Source of the DNA: Gemmiger sp. An87
GTDB lineage: Bacteria; Bacillota; Clostridia; Oscillospirales; Ruminococcaceae
Assembly (NCBI RefSeq): GCF_002159185.1
Contig: NZ_NFHD01000003.1
Span: 62,001 to 126,000, forward strand
Length of the DNA: 64,000 nucleotides
Direction: 5' to 3'
The translations under genes were made by a program, and so were the position numbers. The notes under the pieces are model-generated. The model was given only the letters and a program-made list of their open reading frames with translations, ran no database searches and was not told the origin of the DNA. The stretch's first letter is position 1. Each line of letters opens with the position of its first letter. Of this stretch, positions 31,907-40,587 are shown one piece after another.

Positions 31907-33778
31907 TTATTCCGGCTTGACCGGCCGCAGCATGCGGGTGGCATTCAGCACAGCCAGCACCATCACGCCCACGTCCGCGAACACCGCCCACCACATGTTG
32001 GCAATGCCCACTGCGCCCAGGATCAGGCACAGGAACTTCACCGCCAGGGCGAACACGATGTTCTGGTACACGATGCGGCGGCACTTGCGGGCAATGCGCA
32101 AAGCCAGCGGCAGCTTGGCGGGGTCGTCATCCATCAGAACCACGTCTGCCGCCTCAATGGCCGCGTCGGACCCGAGACTTCCCATGGCGATGCCCACGTC
32201 CGCCCGGCGCAGCACCGGCGCGTCGTTGATGCCGTCGCCCACAAAGGCAAGGGTGGAATTGGGGGCTTTGGCGTTCAGCAGCTGTTCCAGCTTTTCCACC
32301 TTATCGCCGGGCAGCAGCTGGGCGTGGTAATCGTCCAGGCCGAGACGCCGGGCTACCTGATGGGCAGCAGCCTCAGCGTCGCCGGTGAGCATTACGGTGC
32401 GGATGCCCTGCCGCTTCAGGCTCTGAATGGCCTGGGCGGAGGTGGGCTTTTCCACGTCGCTGATCTGCAAAAAGCCTGCGTAGGTACCGTTGATGGCCAG
32501 ATACACCACGGTGGCTCCCTCGGCGGGCTTGCTGTTCTGGGGGATCTGCACACCTTGCTGAGCCATCAGGCGGGCGTTGCCGGCGGCCACCGGCACGCCG
32601 TCCACCTGAGCGGTCAGACCGTGGCCGGCCTCCTCGTGTACCTGCCGTGTGCGGCTGGAATCCAGCGGCTTGCCCCAGGCGGCCCGCAGGCTCTGGGCAA
32701 TGGGATGGTTGGACCAGCTCTCGGCCAGGGCAGCGGTTTCCAGCAGGGTGTCCTCGGTGAAGCCCTCGGCAGGGAACACGCCGGTCACCTGGAACACGCC
32801 CTGGGTCAGGGTGCCGGTCTTGTCGAACACGATGGTTTTCACCTGGGCCAGGGCCTCCAGATAGTTGCCGCCCTTGATCAGGATGCCGCTGCGGGAAGCA
32901 CCGCCGATGCCTCCGAAGAAGGTGAGGGGAATGCTGATGACCAGCGCGCAGGGGCAGCTGATGACCAGGAAGGTGAGCGCGCGGCTCACCCAGACACCCC
33001 ACTGGCCGGTGAACAGGCTGGGCAGGATGGCCAGCGCCGCAGCACCGATGCAGACGGCGGGGGTGTAGTAACGAGCGAACTTGGTGATGAAGTTTTCCGC
33101 CTTGGCTTTTTTCAGGCTGGAGTTCTCCACCAGCTCCAGGATACGAGCCACGGTGGACTGGCCGAAGGGCTTGGATACCTTCACCCGCAGCACCTCGTCC
33201 TGGTTCACGCAGCCGGAGATCACATCGTCGCCGGGGCTTACCCGGCGGGGGCGGCTCTCGCCGGTGAGGGCGCTGGTGTTGATGGTGCCGCTGCCCTCCA
33301 GCACAACGCCGTCCAGAGGGATTTTCTCGCCGGGGCGGATCAGAATCACGTCGCCCACGGCCACGGTGTCCGGGTCCACCTGCTGCACGCCATCACCGGT
33401 CTCCAGATTGGCGTAATCGGGGCGGATGTCCATAAGAGCGGCGATGTTTTTCCGGCTCTTACCCACCGCGTAGCTCTGGAACAGCTCGCCGATCTGGTAG
33501 AACAGCATAACGGCGGCGGCTTCCCGGTACTCCTGCAGGGCCAGCGCGCCCACGGTGGCAATGGCCATGAGGAAGTTTTCGTCGAAGATCTCGCCCTGTA
33601 CCACGCCCAGGAAGGCTTTGCGCAGCACGTCGTAGCCGATGATCAGGTAGGGGATAAGATACAGCGCCAGCTGTGCGTACCAGGGCAGGGGCACAAAGGC
33701 GCAGAGCACCCAAACCACAGCCAGCGTCGCAACGGAAATCAGGATGCGGCGCAGCATGCGGGTCTGTTTTCTTGTCAT
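31907..33778 (-). CDS. heavy-metal P1B-type ATPase (Zn/Cd/Pb exporter type)
   Basis: 623 residues. Eight or so membrane segments; actuator TGES in SALTGESRPRRV; metal site CPC in VISCPCALVIS; phosphorylated DKTGT in VFDKTGTLTQG; the SNHPIAQS His-Pro motif; hinge GDGINDAP. CPC with the ZntA/CadA-like C-terminus indicates Zn2+/Cd2+/Pb2+ export. The N-terminal metal-binding domain is absent but encoded separately just upstream (33834-34049). Start ATG 33778 after GAGGTG. Confidence 0.9.
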   Translation of the reverse strand: MTRKQTRMLRRILISVATLAVVWVLCAFVPLPWYAQLALYLIPYLIIGYDVLRKAFLGVVQGEIFDENFLMAIATVGALALQEYREAAAVMLFYQIGELFQSYAVGKSRKNIAALMDIRPDYANLETGDGVQQVDPDTVAVGDVILIRPGEKIPLDGVVLEGSGTINTSALTGESRPRRVSPGDDVISGCVNQDEVLRVKVSKPFGQSTVARILELVENSSLKKAKAENFITKFARYYTPAVCIGAAALAILPSLFTGQWGVWVSRALTFLVISCPCALVISIPLTFFGGIGGASRSGILIKGGNYLEALAQVKTIVFDKTGTLTQGVFQVTGVFPAEGFTEDTLLETAALAESWSNHPIAQSLRAAWGKPLDSSRTRQVHEEAGHGLTAQVDGVPVAAGNARLMAQQGVQIPQNSKPAEGATVVYLAINGTYAGFLQISDVEKPTSAQAIQSLKRQGIRTVMLTGDAEAAAHQVARRLGLDDYHAQLLPGDKVEKLEQLLNAKAPNSTLAFVGDGINDAPVLRRADVGIAMGSLGSDAAIEAADVVLMDDDPAKLPLALRIARKCRRIVYQNIVFALAVKFLCLILGAVGIANMWWAVFADVGVMVLAVLNATRMLRPVKPE

Positions 33779-33833
33779 AGGTAACACCTCAAGCAGGGCC
33801 GAAGGCCCATTTTACCGGAGACTTAGCCCCGGG

Positions 33834-34049
33834 TCAGAAGTCGATGGCGAAATCCGGGTCGATGCGGCGGCCTACCTTGGCCACTTCCTTCAGGATGCGG
33901 GCAAACTCCGCCTCCTCCGCGTCGATGACCAACTTCTGGGCCATAAAGCTGACGGCGGCGCTGTTTACGCCGGGAATCTGGGCCACGGCGGCTTCCACCT
34001 TGGCGGCGCAGTTGGCACAATCCACTTCGATGCTGAATTTCTTTTGCAT
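33834..34049 (-). CDS. HMA-domain metal-binding protein
   Basis: 71 residues, a single ferredoxin-like HMA fold with the metal-binding CxxC in IEVDCANCAAKVE. It looks like the detached N-terminal domain of the ATPase encoded next and may hand metal to it. Confidence 0.88.
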   Translation of the reverse strand: MQKKFSIEVDCANCAAKVEAAVAQIPGVNSAAVSFMAQKLVIDAEEAEFARILKEVAKVGRRIDPDFAIDF

Positions 34050-34099
34050 GATTCAAAACTCCTTTGTGATGTGTATTATTTCATAATAAGGAAGAAGGG

Positions 34100-34480
34100 T
34101 CATTCCTCCACATGCTCGGCGCCCATGGAAAGCATGGACCGTACGTGATCGTCATCCAGCGAGTAATAAACGGCCTTGCCCTCCCGGCGGAACTTGACCA
34201 GCTTGGACTGCTTCAGAATCCGCAGCTGATGGCTTACCGCCGACTGGGAAAGCCCCAGAACCTGGGCGATGTCGCCCACGCACAGCTCGCTTTCAAACAG
34301 GGCGAACAGCACCTTGATGCGGGTGGAGTCGCCAAAGACCTTGAACAGCTCGGCCAGATCGTAGAGAAACTCGTCGTCCGGCAGGTTGGCGCGCACGTTT
34401 TCCACCGCGTCCGGGTGAAGGGGCGCGGATTCCACGGCAGGATTTGCCTTGTGCTCCGCCGGATGCTCGTGGGGAGTCAT
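34100..34480 (-). CDS. ArsR/SmtB-family metal-responsive repressor
   Basis: 126 residues. A His-rich N-terminus (TPHEHPAEH), then a winged HTH (FGDSTRIKVLFALF, ELCVGDIAQVLGLSQSAVSHQLRIL, VYYSLDDDHVRSML). One Cys of the CadC ELCVCD motif is kept; His/Asp of the last helix (DDDHV) fit the SmtB alpha-5 zinc site. First gene of the efflux operon. Confidence 0.9.
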   Translation of the reverse strand: MTPHEHPAEHKANPAVESAPLHPDAVENVRANLPDDEFLYDLAELFKVFGDSTRIKVLFALFESELCVGDIAQVLGLSQSAVSHQLRILKQSKLVKFRREGKAVYYSLDDDHVRSMLSMGAEHVEE

Positions 34481-34492
34481 ATAAAATCACCT

Positions 34493-34553
34493 CACATATG
34501 AATAAGTGTTCATGTGTTGACTTTATTATAGCGCGCAGTACGATATCCGTCAA
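34493..34553 (-). promoter_or_regulatory. promoter and ArsR operator of metal-efflux operon
   Basis: Minus strand: TTGACG (34553-34548), 17 bases, TATAAT (34530-34525). An inverted repeat ATGAA-TAAGTG-TTCAT lies at 34498-34513, just after the start site, the usual place of an SmtB/CadC operator. Confidence 0.8.
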
Positions 34554-34883
34554 TAGAAAATCCAAGAATCCTTGAGGGAAGAGATGGAAATTTGGAAGCA
34601 AAGAAACAGCCGGGCCGGGCGTTTTACAAAGTGTTTACACGGCAAAGCTTGGGGATTTTATATCCGCTTGGTACAATTATGAGTCAAACGCGGCAGAGGC
34701 CGTTCCGGCAAGGGGAAACCGGGCCGGTTTGGAGGGGAAAACAGGCAGCTGCCCGGCGTGATCAGGGAAAGAAGAGAAAAATTTACGGGCTTTGTTACAA
34801 ACGGCAGTGTGAAATTCTGTAAGAAAACGTGTGCTGCGCATCCTGGCGCTGTAGTTTTGTTACAAGGCGGAGGGGGAATTTTA
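34554..34883 (+). other. intergenic region upstream of RpiR gene
   Basis: 330 bases with no gene. A possible promoter TTTACA (34634-34639), 17 bases, TTTATA (34657-34662) faces the RpiR gene. The stretch before the gene repeats GTTACAAA-like words (near 34794 and 34858), which could be operator half-sites. No terminator or RNA fold stands out. Confidence 0.35.
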
Positions 34884-35768
34884 ATGCGACATGAAATACA
34901 GGTTTTGGATCGGGTGAAGAGCGTTTACGCATCTCTGCGGCCCTCGGAGCAGCGGGTGGCGGACCATGTGCTGAACCATCCGGAGGAATGTACCCGCTGC
35001 ACCATTTCGGAATTGGCCGAGCAGGTGGGCGTGAGCCAGCCCACAGTGGTGCGCTTTGTGCAGGCCATGGGATTTGATGGATACCGGAGCTTCCAATATT
35101 GCCTTTTGCGGGACCGCAGCGGCAGCGCGCCCCGGCAGCCCTACTTCAATCATCTGGGAGATTTTGACCTCAAGCCCTGGGACCGGCTGGAGGAGCTTCC
35201 CCTCAAGGAAACGCGAATTGCCGGGGGACTGCTGGAAAACGCATTGAAAGCCCTTTCGGTGGAGGATCTGAGCCGGGCGGTGCGGATGCTGGCAACCGCG
35301 CGGACCATTGATATCTACGGGGTGGAAAACTCGTTTACGCCCGCCGGGGACCTGCTCACCAAGCTGACCTATCTGGGGCTGAACTGCCGCATGCACACCG
35401 ACGCTTACCTGCAGCAGATCTCCGCGGCGCATTTGGGCGTGGCGGATGTGGCGGTGGCGGTGTCCCATTCCGGCTGCTCGGCCGATACGGTGAAGGCTCT
35501 CCGGCAGGCCCGCAAGGCAGGTGCGGGGACCATTGCCATCACCGGCCCTCGGGATTCCCTGATTGCAAAGTATGCGGATGTGTGCCTGAGCACCGGGGAG
35601 CAGGAGCTGTCGATCTATGGCACCGCAATTTTTTCCCGCATTCCGGATCTGGCTGTGGTGGATCTTTTGTATACGGGAATCATCCAAAGCGATTACGAGC
35701 GGTTTTCCCGCAATCTGGACAAAAGCGGCGCGGTCATCGCGGACCGCACCTATCCGGTAAAACCCTAA
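34884..35768 (+). CDS. RpiR-family regulator (HTH + SIS)
   Basis: 294 residues. HTH at about 20-60 (ASLRPSEQRVADHVL, TISELAEQVGVSQPTVVRFVQAMG). SIS sugar-phosphate domain about 125-255 (TIDIYGVENSFTPAGDL, VAVAVSHSGCSADTV). Likely senses a phosphosugar. Separated from the phosphonate remnants downstream by a terminator, so not clearly their regulator. Confidence 0.9.
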   Translation: MRHEIQVLDRVKSVYASLRPSEQRVADHVLNHPEECTRCTISELAEQVGVSQPTVVRFVQAMGFDGYRSFQYCLLRDRSGSAPRQPYFNHLGDFDLKPWDRLEELPLKETRIAGGLLENALKALSVEDLSRAVRMLATARTIDIYGVENSFTPAGDLLTKLTYLGLNCRMHTDAYLQQISAAHLGVADVAVAVSHSGCSADTVKALRQARKAGAGTIAITGPRDSLIAKYADVCLSTGEQELSIYGTAIFSRIPDLAVVDLLYTGIIQSDYERFSRNLDKSGAVIADRTYPVKP

Positions 35769-35775
35769 AGAGGCT

Positions 35776-35816
35776 GCGCGCCCTTGTAAGAAAATTACAA
35801 GGGCGCGCGGCTTTTT
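35776..35816 (+). terminator. terminator of RpiR gene
   Basis: A 14-bp perfect stem (35776-35789 with 35795-35808), then GGC and six T. Confidence 0.9.
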
Positions 35817-35962
35817 TGATGGATTTTAACGTTGCACTTACGGAAACTTAAACTTGCTGTGATTGTGGCTGTTCCGGAAAATCTGGTAGGATGACACCGT
35901 CGGCAAAAAGAGCACGACAACACTCCGAACCAATCATTTTTCCTGAGAGAGGAGCTTCAATT

Positions 35963-36417
35963 ATGCTGGAACTGGAACATATCCAGAAATCATTTGATGG
36001 TGTGCCGGTGCTGAAGGACATCTCCCTGCAGGTGGAGGACGGCGAGATCGTTTCCATCCTGGGGCCTTCCGGATGCGGCAAGACCACCCTGCTGAACCTG
36101 ATCCTGGGCATTGTGGATGTGGGTGGAGGCACCATCCGGTACGACGGTCAGGACCTGACCGGAACCCCCATGGAAAAGCGCGGATTCAACATCGTGTTTC
36201 AAGACTACGCCCTGTTTCCGAACCTGAATGTCTACCAGAACATCACCTACGGCCTGCGCAACAAGCCGGACATCTCCACCAAAGAGGAGGTGGAGGACCT
36301 GATCGACCTGCTGGGTCTGCGGGACCATCTGGCAAAGCGCATCGACCAGCTTTCCGGCGGTCAGAAGCAGCGGGTGGCGCTGGCCCGCGCCATGGTGATG
36401 AAGCCCCGTATCCTGAT
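35963..36417 (+). pseudogene. ABC transporter ATPase, 5' remnant (2-aminoethylphosphonate type)
   Basis: About 152 residues of an importer ATPase: Walker A GPSGCGKTT, Q-loop FQDYALFPN, signature LSGGQKQR. The frame is broken just after MVMKPRIL, where LLDEP (Walker B) should follow, so ATP hydrolysis is lost. From about 36412 the DNA is phnW coding sequence in another frame; the ATPase frame runs on nonsensically to 36535. The intervening 3' end, any permease and binding-protein genes, and the phnW start are gone. Substrate is inferred from the phnW and phnX sequences alongside. Confidence 0.85.
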
Positions 36418-37203
36418 TACGCCCAGAGCTATGACAAGGTACCGGACGCGGCACAGGTGGCGCAGCTGCTGGCTGAGGACCCCGCCATCACCCATGTGGC
36501 CATGGTCCACAGCGAAACCACCACCGGTATCCTGAACGACATCCAGTCGGTGGGCAAGGTGGTCCGCGACGCAGGCAGGAGCTTTATTGTGGACGCCATG
36601 TCCTCCTTCGGCGGGGTGGACATCCCCGTGGCCGAGTGGGGAATCGACTTCCTGGTGTCCAGTGCCAACAAGTGCATCCAGGGCGTGCCTGGTTTCTCCT
36701 TCATCATCTGCCGCCGCGACAAGCTGCTGGCCAGCGAAGGCAAGGCCCGCTCGCTGTCGCTGGATCTGCTGGACCAGTGGAAGGGCATGGAAAAGGACGG
36801 CAAGTGGCGCTTCACCTCTCCCACACATGTGGTGCTGGCGTTCTCCAAGGCGCTGGATGAGCTGATGGAGGAGGGCGGTATTCCTGCCCGAAGCCGCCGC
36901 TACCAGGAGAACAACCGCATGCTGATCGAGAAGATGAAGGCCATGGGCTTTGCCCCTTACATTGAAGGCAGCCATCAGGGACCGATCATCACCACCTTCT
37001 TCTACCCGGCGGGCGTGTCCTTCCAGTTCTCCCAGTTCTACAACTACATCAAGGAGCGGGGCTATGCCATCTATCCGGGCAAGCTGACCGAGATGGACAC
37101 CTTCCGCATCGGCAACATCGGCGAGATTTACCCCGAGGATATTGAGAAGCTGACCGGTATTATTGCAGCGTTTTTGAAGGAGCGAAAGGAGCAGGCGGCA
37201 TGA
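36412..37203 (+). pseudogene. phnW: 2-aminoethylphosphonate--pyruvate transaminase, 3' remnant
   Basis: 263 residues matching PhnW from roughly residue 105 on: AMVHSETTTGILNDI, DAMSSFGGVDIP, the PLP lysine in SSANKCIQGVPGFSF, FRIGNIGEIYPEDI. About 100 N-terminal residues are missing, and there is no start codon with an RBS in frame at the junction. Overlaps phnX by ATGA, as in intact operons. Non-functional as it stands, unless the junction is an assembly error. Confidence 0.87.
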
Positions 37204-37922
37204 TTGAAGCGGTTATTTTTGACTGGGCGGGCACCACGGTGGACTACGGCTGCTTCGCCCCGGTGCAGGCCTTTGTGGAGGCCTTTGCCCACCACGGAGT
37301 TGCGGTGACCATGGAGGAGACCCGCAAGCCGATGGGAATGCTCAAGCGGGACCACATCCGTACCATGCTGGGCATGGAGCGCATCGCCAAGGAATGGGAG
37401 CGAGTCCACGGTCGCAAGCCCTGCGATACGGATGTGGATGCGGTGTATGCGCAGTTTGAGCCCAAGCTGTTCAGCATTCTGGACCAGTACGCCACGCCCA
37501 AGCCCTTTGCGGTGGAGACCGCGGCCCGGCTTCGCGAGATGGGGCTGAAGATCGGCTCCACCACCGGCTACACCGACGCCATGATGAACATCGTGGTGCC
37601 GCAGGCGGAAAAGCAGGGCTACGCACCCGATTTCTGGATCAGCCCCGATGGGGTGGACGGAAAGGGCCGCCCGTATCCGTACATGATCTTTGCCAACATG
37701 AAAGCGCTGGGCGTAAGCTCGGTAAAGAATGTGGTGAAGGTGGGCGTTGTGGAAGGCAGTTCCGAGCTGGGGCTCAGTCAGAGCGAGTATGAGGCACTGA
37801 CCGAGGCCGAGCAGGAGGAAGTCTGCCGTCAGGTGAGCGAGCGTTTCCGTGCAGCAGGTGCTCAGTTTGTAATCCGCAATCTGGAAGAACTGCCCGCATT
37901 GATCCGTGCGCTCGGCGAGTGA
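37200..37922 (+). pseudogene. phnX: phosphonoacetaldehyde hydrolase with internal 18-residue deletion
   Basis: 240 residues versus about 260-270 in the family. Nucleophile Asp in IFDWAGTTVDYG and the Schiff-base Lys in MGMLKRDHIR are present. After VKNVVKVG the sequence jumps to VVEGSSELGL; the family segment G-DTxxD...TVG-V, with the Mg-binding Asp, is missing. GTGGGC occurs at the joint (37740-37745) and would code both flanking VG pairs, so a 54-bp deletion between short direct repeats explains it. The frame is kept but activity is very unlikely. Confidence 0.8.
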
Positions 37923-37948
37923 TGACAAAAGACTGAAAAAACGCAACA

Positions 37949-37998
37949 AAAAGCCGGAGGTCTTCCAGCGTTACACCGCTGTAAGACCTCCGGCTTTT
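37949..37998. terminator. bidirectional terminator
   Basis: A 16-bp perfect stem (37949-37964 with 37983-37998) between converging phnX and arsC, A tract left and T tract right. Confidence 0.9.
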
Positions 37999-38001
37999 CA
38001 T

Positions 38002-38424
38002 TTAAAAAGTACCGGGAATGGAGCGATTCTGAATTCGGCTGCGCAGATCCAGCACCTTTTGCTCGATGGCCCGGATGGTGGCCTCAAAGGCTTCGTCCGG
38101 CTGACCGGTGGGGTCCTCCAGCCCCCAGTCCTCCCGGTGACGGCAGGGCAGGGTGGGGCAGCTCACGTTGCAGCCCATGGTCACCACAATATCCACCGGG
38201 GGCAGCTCGGCCAGAAGCTTACTGCGCTGGGTCTGTTCCATATCGATGCCATGCAGCTGCTTCATCAGGCGCACGGCATCCTGGTTGATGCGGGGCTTGG
38301 TTTCGGTGCCCGCGGAATAGCTCTCGAAGGTGTCGGCGGCAAGGGCTTTGCCCAGAGCCTCGGCGATCTGGCTGCGGCAGGAGTTGTGCACGCAGACGAA
38401 GGCCACGCGAATCATCTCGTCCAT
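38002..38424 (-). CDS. arsC: arsenate reductase (thioredoxin-type, LMW-phosphatase fold)
   Basis: 140 residues. P-loop CVHNSCRSQIAEAL with nucleophile Cys, the distal Cys pair in MGCNVSCPTLPC and the catalytic Asp-Pro in LEDPTGQPDE. Reduces arsenate to arsenite. Last gene of the arsR-permease-thioredoxin-arsC operon. An in-frame ATG at 38415 is the other possible start. Confidence 0.93.
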   Translation of the reverse strand: MDEMIRVAFVCVHNSCRSQIAEALGKALAADTFESYSAGTETKPRINQDAVRLMKQLHGIDMEQTQRSKLLAELPPVDIVVTMGCNVSCPTLPCRHREDWGLEDPTGQPDEAFEATIRAIEQKVLDLRSRIQNRSIPGTF

Positions 38425-38427
38425 GGT

Positions 38428-38766
38428 TTATTCCATCCCTTTCCGGATCAGGTCCTTGACCTCATCCTTGCCGGGCACTCGGCCGTAGCACACCACTTTG
38501 CCGTTGACCACCAGAGCGGGGGTGGTCATCACGCCGTAGGCGGCAATCTGGGAAAAATCGGTGATGTGGTCCACCTCGGGGGTAAGGCCCAGCTCGGTCA
38601 TGGCAGCCTTGGCAGCTTCCTCCAGCTGGTTGCACTTGGCGCAGCCGCCGCCCAGTACCTTGACCATTCGGCCGGTGTCACCGCTTCCCACCGGAGCAGC
38701 ACAGCCGGTGCCACAGCCGCAGGAAGCCTGCGGTGCGTCATTTTTCTTCTTAAAAAACAAACCCAT
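38428..38766 (-). CDS. thioredoxin-like small redox protein
   Basis: 112 residues. A Cys-rich start (SCGCGTGC) and the fold core MVKVLGGGCAKCNQLEEAA with CxxC, then the cis-Pro loop VMTTPALVVNGKVV. This is the TM0996/MTH895-type thioredoxin family often found with ArsP-like permeases. ATG 38766 after AGGAGG. May reduce ArsC or handle metal(loid)-thiols. Confidence 0.88.
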   Translation of the reverse strand: MGLFFKKKNDAPQASCGCGTGCAAPVGSGDTGRMVKVLGGGCAKCNQLEEAAKAAMTELGLTPEVDHITDFSQIAAYGVMTTPALVVNGKVVCYGRVPGKDEVKDLIRKGME

Positions 38767-38784
38767 TGTAATAACCTCCTGCAA

Positions 38785-39783
38785 TTAAACAAAAAGGAAT
38801 TGAATTGCGTTGAAAAAGTAGCCCACCAGAATGATACCGATGGTGCAGATGGCCACGAACATAGCCAGCAGGCGGGGCTTGATGGCCTTGCGCAGCATGA
38901 TCATGGAGGGCAGCGACAGGGTGGTCACCGCCATCATGAAGCTGAGAATGGTACCCAGCTGTGCGCCCTTGGAGAGCAGGGCCTCGGCCACCGGGATGGT
39001 GCCGAAGATGTCCGCATACATGGGAACACCCACCAGAACCGCCAGGACTACGCCAAAGGGATTGCTGTTGCCCAGAACCGTCTCCACCCAGGCTTCGGGA
39101 ATCCAGTTGTGAATGATGGCTCCGATGCCCACGCCCACTAGAATGTAGGGAAAGACCTTTTGGAAGGTGCCAACCATCTGCTCTTTGGCATAGGTCAGGC
39201 GGTCCCTGCGGGTCAGGGTGGGGGCCTGAATGTCCACGCTGCCCGCGTTGAGGATGAAGTCCTCCACATGGCGCTCCATGTGCAGCGCCTCGATCAGGCT
39301 GCCGCCCGCCACCGCGATGACCAGCCCCACGACCACATAGGTCACGGCCACCTTGGCACCGAAGATGCTGGCAAGCAGAATCAGGCTGCCCAGGTCCACC
39401 ATGGGGGAGGAGATGAGGAAGGAGAAGGTGACTCCCAGGGGAAGTCCTGCGCTGGTGAAGCCCATGAACAGGGGGATGGAGGAGCAGGAGCAGAAGGGGG
39501 TGACGGTGCCCAGCAGGGCGGCGATGCAGTTGGCCCCCAGGCCGTGGAACCGGCCGATGATCTTTTTGCTGCGTTCGGGCGGGAAGTAGCTCTGGATGTA
39601 GGAGATAAGGAAGATCAGCGCACACAGCAGGATGGTGATCTTGATCACGTCGTACACAAAGAACTGCAGGCTGCCACCCAACCGGGATGTGATATCCAAT
39701 CCAAGAGCGCTGAGCAGGGAGCCGATGGCGCTGTTCAGCCATTTCATGCCCAGGACCTGGTCCTGGAGAAAGGTCCAGATCAT
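38785..39783 (-). CDS. permease of ArsP/DUF318 family
   Basis: 332 residues from ATG 39783, which overlaps the ArsR stop (ATGA). Eight or more membrane segments; family motif LGTVTPFCSCSSIPLFMGF near residue 95. ArsP members export organo-arsenicals. With ArsR, ArsC and a thioredoxin-like protein in one operon an arsenic efflux role is likely. Confidence 0.88.
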   Translation of the reverse strand: MIWTFLQDQVLGMKWLNSAIGSLLSALGLDITSRLGGSLQFFVYDVIKITILLCALIFLISYIQSYFPPERSKKIIGRFHGLGANCIAALLGTVTPFCSCSSIPLFMGFTSAGLPLGVTFSFLISSPMVDLGSLILLASIFGAKVAVTYVVVGLVIAVAGGSLIEALHMERHVEDFILNAGSVDIQAPTLTRRDRLTYAKEQMVGTFQKVFPYILVGVGIGAIIHNWIPEAWVETVLGNSNPFGVVLAVLVGVPMYADIFGTIPVAEALLSKGAQLGTILSFMMAVTTLSLPSMIMLRKAIKPRLLAMFVAICTIGIILVGYFFNAIQFLFV

Positions 39784-40079
39784 TGGCAGCACCCCGCTTT
39801 GCATTCACAGTTTTTGCCCAGACCGGCCAGAAAGGCCTGCAGGGCCTCCAGTGTTTCCCGGTTCAGGGAATAGTGAGACCATTTGCCCTCCTTACGGGCG
39901 TTGACCAGACCGCACTCACACAGAATCTTCATGTGATGAGAAAGGGTGGGCTGGGTAAACTGGAACTGTTCCAGCAGCTTGCAGCCGCATTTTTCCCCAT
40001 CGGAAAGCATTTGGACAATCTGCAGCCGGTTGGTATCGCCAAGAGCTTTGCAGAGCAGAGCAACGTCGGCAGCGACCAT
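39780..40079 (-). CDS. arsR: ArsR arsenic-responsive repressor
   Basis: 99 residues. Winged HTH (LGDTNRLQIVQML, QFTQPTLSHHMKIL) with EKCGCKLLEQF, a Cys-x-Cys near the recognition helix suited to As(III), and a Cys-rich tail (CECKAGCC). Start ATG 40079 after GAGGTG. Confidence 0.92.
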   Translation of the reverse strand: MVAADVALLCKALGDTNRLQIVQMLSDGEKCGCKLLEQFQFTQPTLSHHMKILCECGLVNARKEGKWSHYSLNRETLEALQAFLAGLGKNCECKAGCCQ

Positions 40080-40090
40080 GTAAATCACCT

Positions 40091-40143
40091 CACATAGAAC
40101 TTTGTCTATGTGAGAGCATACCGCATAGATAGATAAATGTCAA
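40091..40143 (-). promoter_or_regulatory. promoter and operator of ars operon
   Basis: Minus strand: TTGACA (40143-40138), 17 bases, TATGCT (40120-40115). CACATAGA-ACTTTG-TCTATGTG (40091-40112) is a perfect 8-bp inverted repeat between promoter and arsR, the likely ArsR operator. Confidence 0.85.
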
Positions 40144-40165
40144 TATGAGAAATGCAAAAGGAGCA

Positions 40166-40202
40166 TAAAAAAGCCCGGCGGCAGGGGAAACCTGCCGCCG
40201 GG
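40166..40202 (-). terminator. terminator for minus-strand transcript from lepA side
   Basis: A 12-bp stem (40174-40185 with 40191-40202) followed on the minus strand by six T. Confidence 0.8.
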
Positions 40203-40211
40203 GAGAGTTGA

Positions 40212-40239
40212 GTGAATAGTGAAGAGTGAATAGTGAAGA
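40212..40239 (+). repeat. two tandem copies of a 14-bp word
   Basis: GTGAATAGTGAAGA occurs twice head to tail (40212-40225 and 40226-40239). Confidence 0.85.
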
Positions 40240-40273
40240 AGTAAGGTGTGCCGCAAAGCGGCACGGATTTTAA

Positions 40274-40585
40274 TGGACCGGGGATACCGGCTTGTGTTAC
40301 GCGTCACGATGTCCGGTCGAGTCCGCCAAAAAGGCAGCTTGAGGCTTTCGCTGAGGAAAACCCGGTGCGTACCGGCTTACATATCGCGCTCCAATGGCCG
40401 GTCGAGTCCGCTAAAAAAGGCAGTTGGAGGTTTTCGCTGAGGAAAACCCGGTGCGTACCGGCTTGCATACCGCACCCCGGTGCCCGGTCGAGTCCGCTAA
40501 AAAAGGCAGCTGGAGGTTCTTGCTGAGGAAAACCCGGTGCGTGCCGGGTTGCGTATCGCGCCCCAATGGTCGGTCGAGTCCGATA
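40274..40585 (+). repeat. 86-bp tandem repeats, about 3.5 copies
   Basis: GGTCGAGTCCG starts units at 40315, 40400, 40486 and 40572 (periods 85, 86, 86). Each full unit has AAAAAGGCAG, GAGGAAAACCCGGTGCGT and a CCGGCTTRCAT-like stretch; a partial unit lies before the first, and the last breaks off at the lepA stop. Copies differ at about 5-10 positions each. The GAGGTTTTCGCTGAGGAAAAC part can fold back on itself. There are no spacers of unique sequence, so it is not a CRISPR. It fills the 385 bases between the ars promoter region and lepA. Confidence 0.9.
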
Positions 40586-40587
40586 AA

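Noticed and set aside
36361-36535. In-frame ATPase-PhnW fusion protein
   Set aside because: The two parts are in different frames; the ATPase frame continues into unrelated residues, so no chimeric enzyme is made.
40315-40325. tRNA T-arm-like word GGTCGAGTCC in the 86-bp repeats
   Set aside because: No acceptor or anticodon arms can be formed around it.
40274-40585. CRISPR array
   Set aside because: Repeats are directly adjacent 86-bp units with no unique spacers and no cas genes nearby.
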